Origin: Candidatus Moraniibacteriota bacterium
GTDB lineage: Bacteria > Patescibacteriota > Minisyncoccia > Moranbacterales > GCA-2747515
Direction: 5' to 3'
Assembly (NCBI GenBank): GCA_029933995.1
Contig: JAOZNB010000019.1
Span: forward strand, 1-16,102
Length of the DNA stretch: 16,102 nt
In this document: positions 14,553-16,102 of the stretch, piece after piece
Position numbering within the stretch: position 1 is the first letter of the stretch
Layout of the letters: each line of letters starts with the position of its first letter
The notes under the pieces: model-generated
Told to the model about the DNA's origin: nothing
Databases searched by the model: none
What the model saw: the letters and a program-made list of their open reading frames with translations, nothing else
Translations under genes and position numbers: made by a program

Positions 14553-15210
14553 CTTTACCATCATTACTATTTGCTTTGCGCCACTGATCAATTTTGCCAT
14601 GATGTCCAGAAAGTAAAACATCTGGCACATTCCATCCACTAAATCCTTCTGGTTTTGTATAATGTGGATGTTCTTTATATCCTTCTACGCTATGCGATTC
14701 ATATACAGTGCTCTCCGCATTGCCCAATGCACCCGGTAATAATCGTACTACACTATCAGCAACAACCATTGCTCCCAATTCACCACCAGTAAGTACAAAG
14801 TTCCCTATTGAAATTTCCTCATCAGCAATATTATCAACAACACGCTCATCTACACCTTCATACCTACCACAAATAAAGATTAGACTGTCATATTTCTTCA
14901 AACGTTCAGCATCTCTTTGTGTATATCTCTTTCCTTTTGCGCTAAGTAAAATAATTCGCTTACTCTCAATGTTATTATTTTTTACAACATCCTCAACTGC
15001 TCTATATATCGGACCAACTTGCATAACCATCCCAGCACCTCCACCATAAGGAGTATCATCAACTCGTCCATGTTTATTATCTGCAAACGCCCTTATGTCA
15101 TGTACACCAAAATTAACAACACCCGCATCCTGTGCACGCCCCAAAATTGAGCCCTCCAAATAAGGCCTGACAATCTCTGGAAAAATTGTAAGTATATCTA
15201 TTTTTTTCAT
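14545..15210 (-). CDS. trmD: tRNA (guanine-N1)-methyltransferase TrmD
   Basis: 221 residues from ATG 15210. TrmD methylates G37 of tRNAs reading CNN codons, using S-adenosylmethionine bound in a trefoil knot; it is active as a dimer. Key segments: MKKIDILTIFPE at the start, YGGGAGMVM (55-63), CGRYEGVDERV (114-124), SIGNFVLTGGELGAM (134-148) in the knot, and HYTKPEGFSGW with PDVLLSGHHGKIDQWR toward the C-terminus. The frame is open to 15252, but that stretch overlaps a terminator and lacks family similarity. An extended -10 box sits 7 bases upstream of ATG 15210, implying a leaderless mRNA. It is not next to rpsP, rimM or rplS, its usual partners; instead it leads into ftsW. Confidence 0.95.
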   Translation of the reverse strand: MKKIDILTIFPEIVRPYLEGSILGRAQDAGVVNFGVHDIRAFADNKHGRVDDTPYGGGAGMVMQVGPIYRAVEDVVKNNNIESKRIILLSAKGKRYTQRDAERLKKYDSLIFICGRYEGVDERVVDNIADEEISIGNFVLTGGELGAMVVADSVVRLLPGALGNAESTVYESHSVEGYKEHPHYTKPEGFSGWNVPDVLLSGHHGKIDQWRKANSNDGKDV

Positions 15211-15217
15211 ATATATC

Positions 15218-15226
15218 ATTGTAACA
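15218..15226 (-). promoter_or_regulatory. Extended -10 promoter of trmD, leaderless
   Basis: The minus strand reads TGTTACAAT (15226-15218), an extended -10 element (TGn followed by TACAAT). No good -35 is present, as is common for extended -10 promoters. The normal spacing puts the start of transcription at about 15211, directly before ATG 15210. The terminator just upstream means trmD needs a promoter here. Confidence 0.55.
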
Positions 15227-15240
15227 CAAAAAACATAAGT

Positions 15241-15275
15241 AAAAAGCCCCATGATTAGTATTTACTAATCATGGG
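15241..15275 (-). terminator. Intrinsic terminator of the J-domain gene
   Basis: A perfect 13-base inverted repeat, CCCATGATTAGTA (15248-15260) and its complement (15263-15275), encloses a 2-base loop. On the minus strand it is followed by GCTTTTT, and AAAAG precedes the stem so the T-run can pair as well. It lies 8 bases beyond the stop codon of the J-domain gene and ends its transcript before trmD. The A-run on the other side would also let it work in the plus direction. Confidence 0.85.
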
Positions 15276-15283
15276 ACAACTTT

Positions 15284-16102
15284 TCATTTCACCTCCTTGA
15301 GGGAACCATCTATTTGAAAAAAAATGGAACCCTCTTCTGTTTTATTTATGGAGACAACATAATCACCGATTGTGACATCTGCAAACTTAATATGCGGAAT
15401 CACCAGACCAAAATGATCCTGAGTGATAATTGGTCCACGATATTTAGTTCCTTTGTGAATACGTGCATTAACCGAAGCTATTTGACGTTTCTTATCAAGT
15501 CCTTCATAAATATCTCTGATTTCTCTCATCAAAATATTTAGAAAATAATGACCATCAATAACACCAACTATACACTTACCATTATCAAATGTTTCACAAT
15601 GACCATCCACAGAAATAACATGACCTTTTTCATCAGTCCTATATTCAAAAAAAGAATTGTTTTCTGATGATACCCATCGAAAACCTTGGCTAGATAACCA
15701 TGTATGATGGATATGTAGTTGTTTATTGCCAAAAGCAAATACTTCTGCAGCATCGCCAAAAAATTTATTCTCCAAAAATCCTGCACTTTGTATATATGCA
15801 GAATGCAGCAATCTCACTGATTTAAGGAGCTCTCCATTAGCCAAGCTCAATCGCTTTTTTAATGGAGTTTTTTTCATAAATGTCTTTTTCCAGTTAAGAT
15901 AACCTTCTGGATATTTTTGACGATTCAACTGCTCCAGAGCAAAACTGATATCTGCAGAACGTTCAACAGATTTTTTACTCTTTGACACATCAGGGTGATA
16001 TATCTTTTGCAGTGTTTTTGACACACCCGAAATGAGCGTATCAATTTGCAAATCCGTTAGCCCATTTAATGCTTCGGGACTAAGTCCTAAAACATCAAAT
16101 GG
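15284..16102 (-). CDS. J-domain protein, 5' end outside the window
   Basis: 272 residues are visible and the frame is open to base 16102, so the true start lies outside; the TTG at 16051 is not a start. The visible N-terminus PFDVLGLSPEAL is the beginning of a J domain, followed by a helix and the HPD signature in KIYHPDVSKS (residues 36-38 of the visible part) and by ISFALEQLNR, the last J-domain helix. J domains stimulate the ATPase of DnaK-type chaperones. The ~200 residues after it are not the Gly/Phe, zinc-finger or substrate domains of DnaJ, and I do not recognise them; they contain LHIHHTWLSSQGFRW and a C-terminal strand-rich part with GDYVVSI. It ends in TGA followed by a strong terminator. 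Confidence 0.82.
   Translation of the reverse strand, partial: PFDVLGLSPEALNGLTDLQIDTLISGVSKTLQKIYHPDVSKSKKSVERSADISFALEQLNRQKYPEGYLNWKKTFMKKTPLKKRLSLANGELLKSVRLLHSAYIQSAGFLENKFFGDAAEVFAFGNKQLHIHHTWLSSQGFRWVSSENNSFFEYRTDEKGHVISVDGHCETFDNGKCIVGVIDGHYFLNILMREIRDIYEGLDKKRQIASVNARIHKGTKYRGPIITQDHFGLVIPHIKFADVTIGDYVVSINKTEEGSIFFQIDGSLKEVK

Noticed and set aside
14553..14639. ftsW start at 14639
   Set aside because: The extra residues come from reading trmD coding sequence out of frame and do not look like a SEDS N-terminus.
15211..15252. trmD start at 15252
   Set aside because: The extension overlaps the terminator and the -10 box and has no similarity to the conserved TrmD start.
1..16102. Alternative genetic code with UGA read as an amino acid
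   Set aside because: The conserved genes contain no in-frame TGA, tryptophan is encoded by TGG, and TGA is used as a stop at 15284-15286.
1..16102. CRISPR array, tRNA or insertion sequence
   Set aside because: No regularly spaced direct repeats, no cloverleaf-like gaps and no transposase-like proteins were seen; nearly all sequence is coding.

Overview
The window reads as ordinary chromosome from an AT-rich bacterium (about one third G+C by eye). Every gene I can support lies on the minus strand. Stop codons are standard: TAA, TAG and TGA are all used as stops and none is read through. Very short gaps, 8-20 bp gene overlaps, few clear Shine-Dalgarno sequences, an Obg without its C-terminal extension and two unusual hypothetical proteins fit a Candidate Phyla Radiation (Patescibacteria) genome. 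That assignment is inference and rests on no marker phylogeny.

Read in the direction of transcription (right to left), the window opens with the 3' part of a J-domain protein (16102-15284), closed by a strong intrinsic terminator. A cell-envelope and division block follows: trmD, ftsW, a CYTH-domain gene, murG (own promoter), murC, a 529-residue protein with a transglutaminase-like core and a GNAT-like C-terminus, and murB. FtsW polymerises glycan from lipid II, MurG makes lipid II, and MurC and MurB act earlier on the UDP-MurNAc precursor, so this is a reduced dcw-type cluster with two non-canonical genes inserted.

Next comes a translation/transcription housekeeping block: hpf (ribosome hibernation), greA and lysS, each with a recognisable promoter. 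Downstream of lysS are a small uncharacterised protein, an HD-domain phosphohydrolase overlapping it, a RibL-like nucleotidyltransferase and obg. The left end carries two tandem paralogous metallophosphoesterases, one predicted lipoprotein and one membrane-anchored, and then the N-terminal part of an MFS transporter cut by the window edge.

The most unusual non-coding signal is a family of three palindromes sharing the arm TAGTGGACGGT. They sit immediately after greA, hpf and murC. The greA copy also works as a terminator hairpin, and the changes between copies preserve pairing best in minus-strand RNA. A second repeat-like sequence lies inside murC, read in frame as CHLERNEIESKDLK. No stretch over 300 bases lacks a gene. 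I saw no tRNA, rRNA, CRISPR array, insertion sequence or plus-strand gene.
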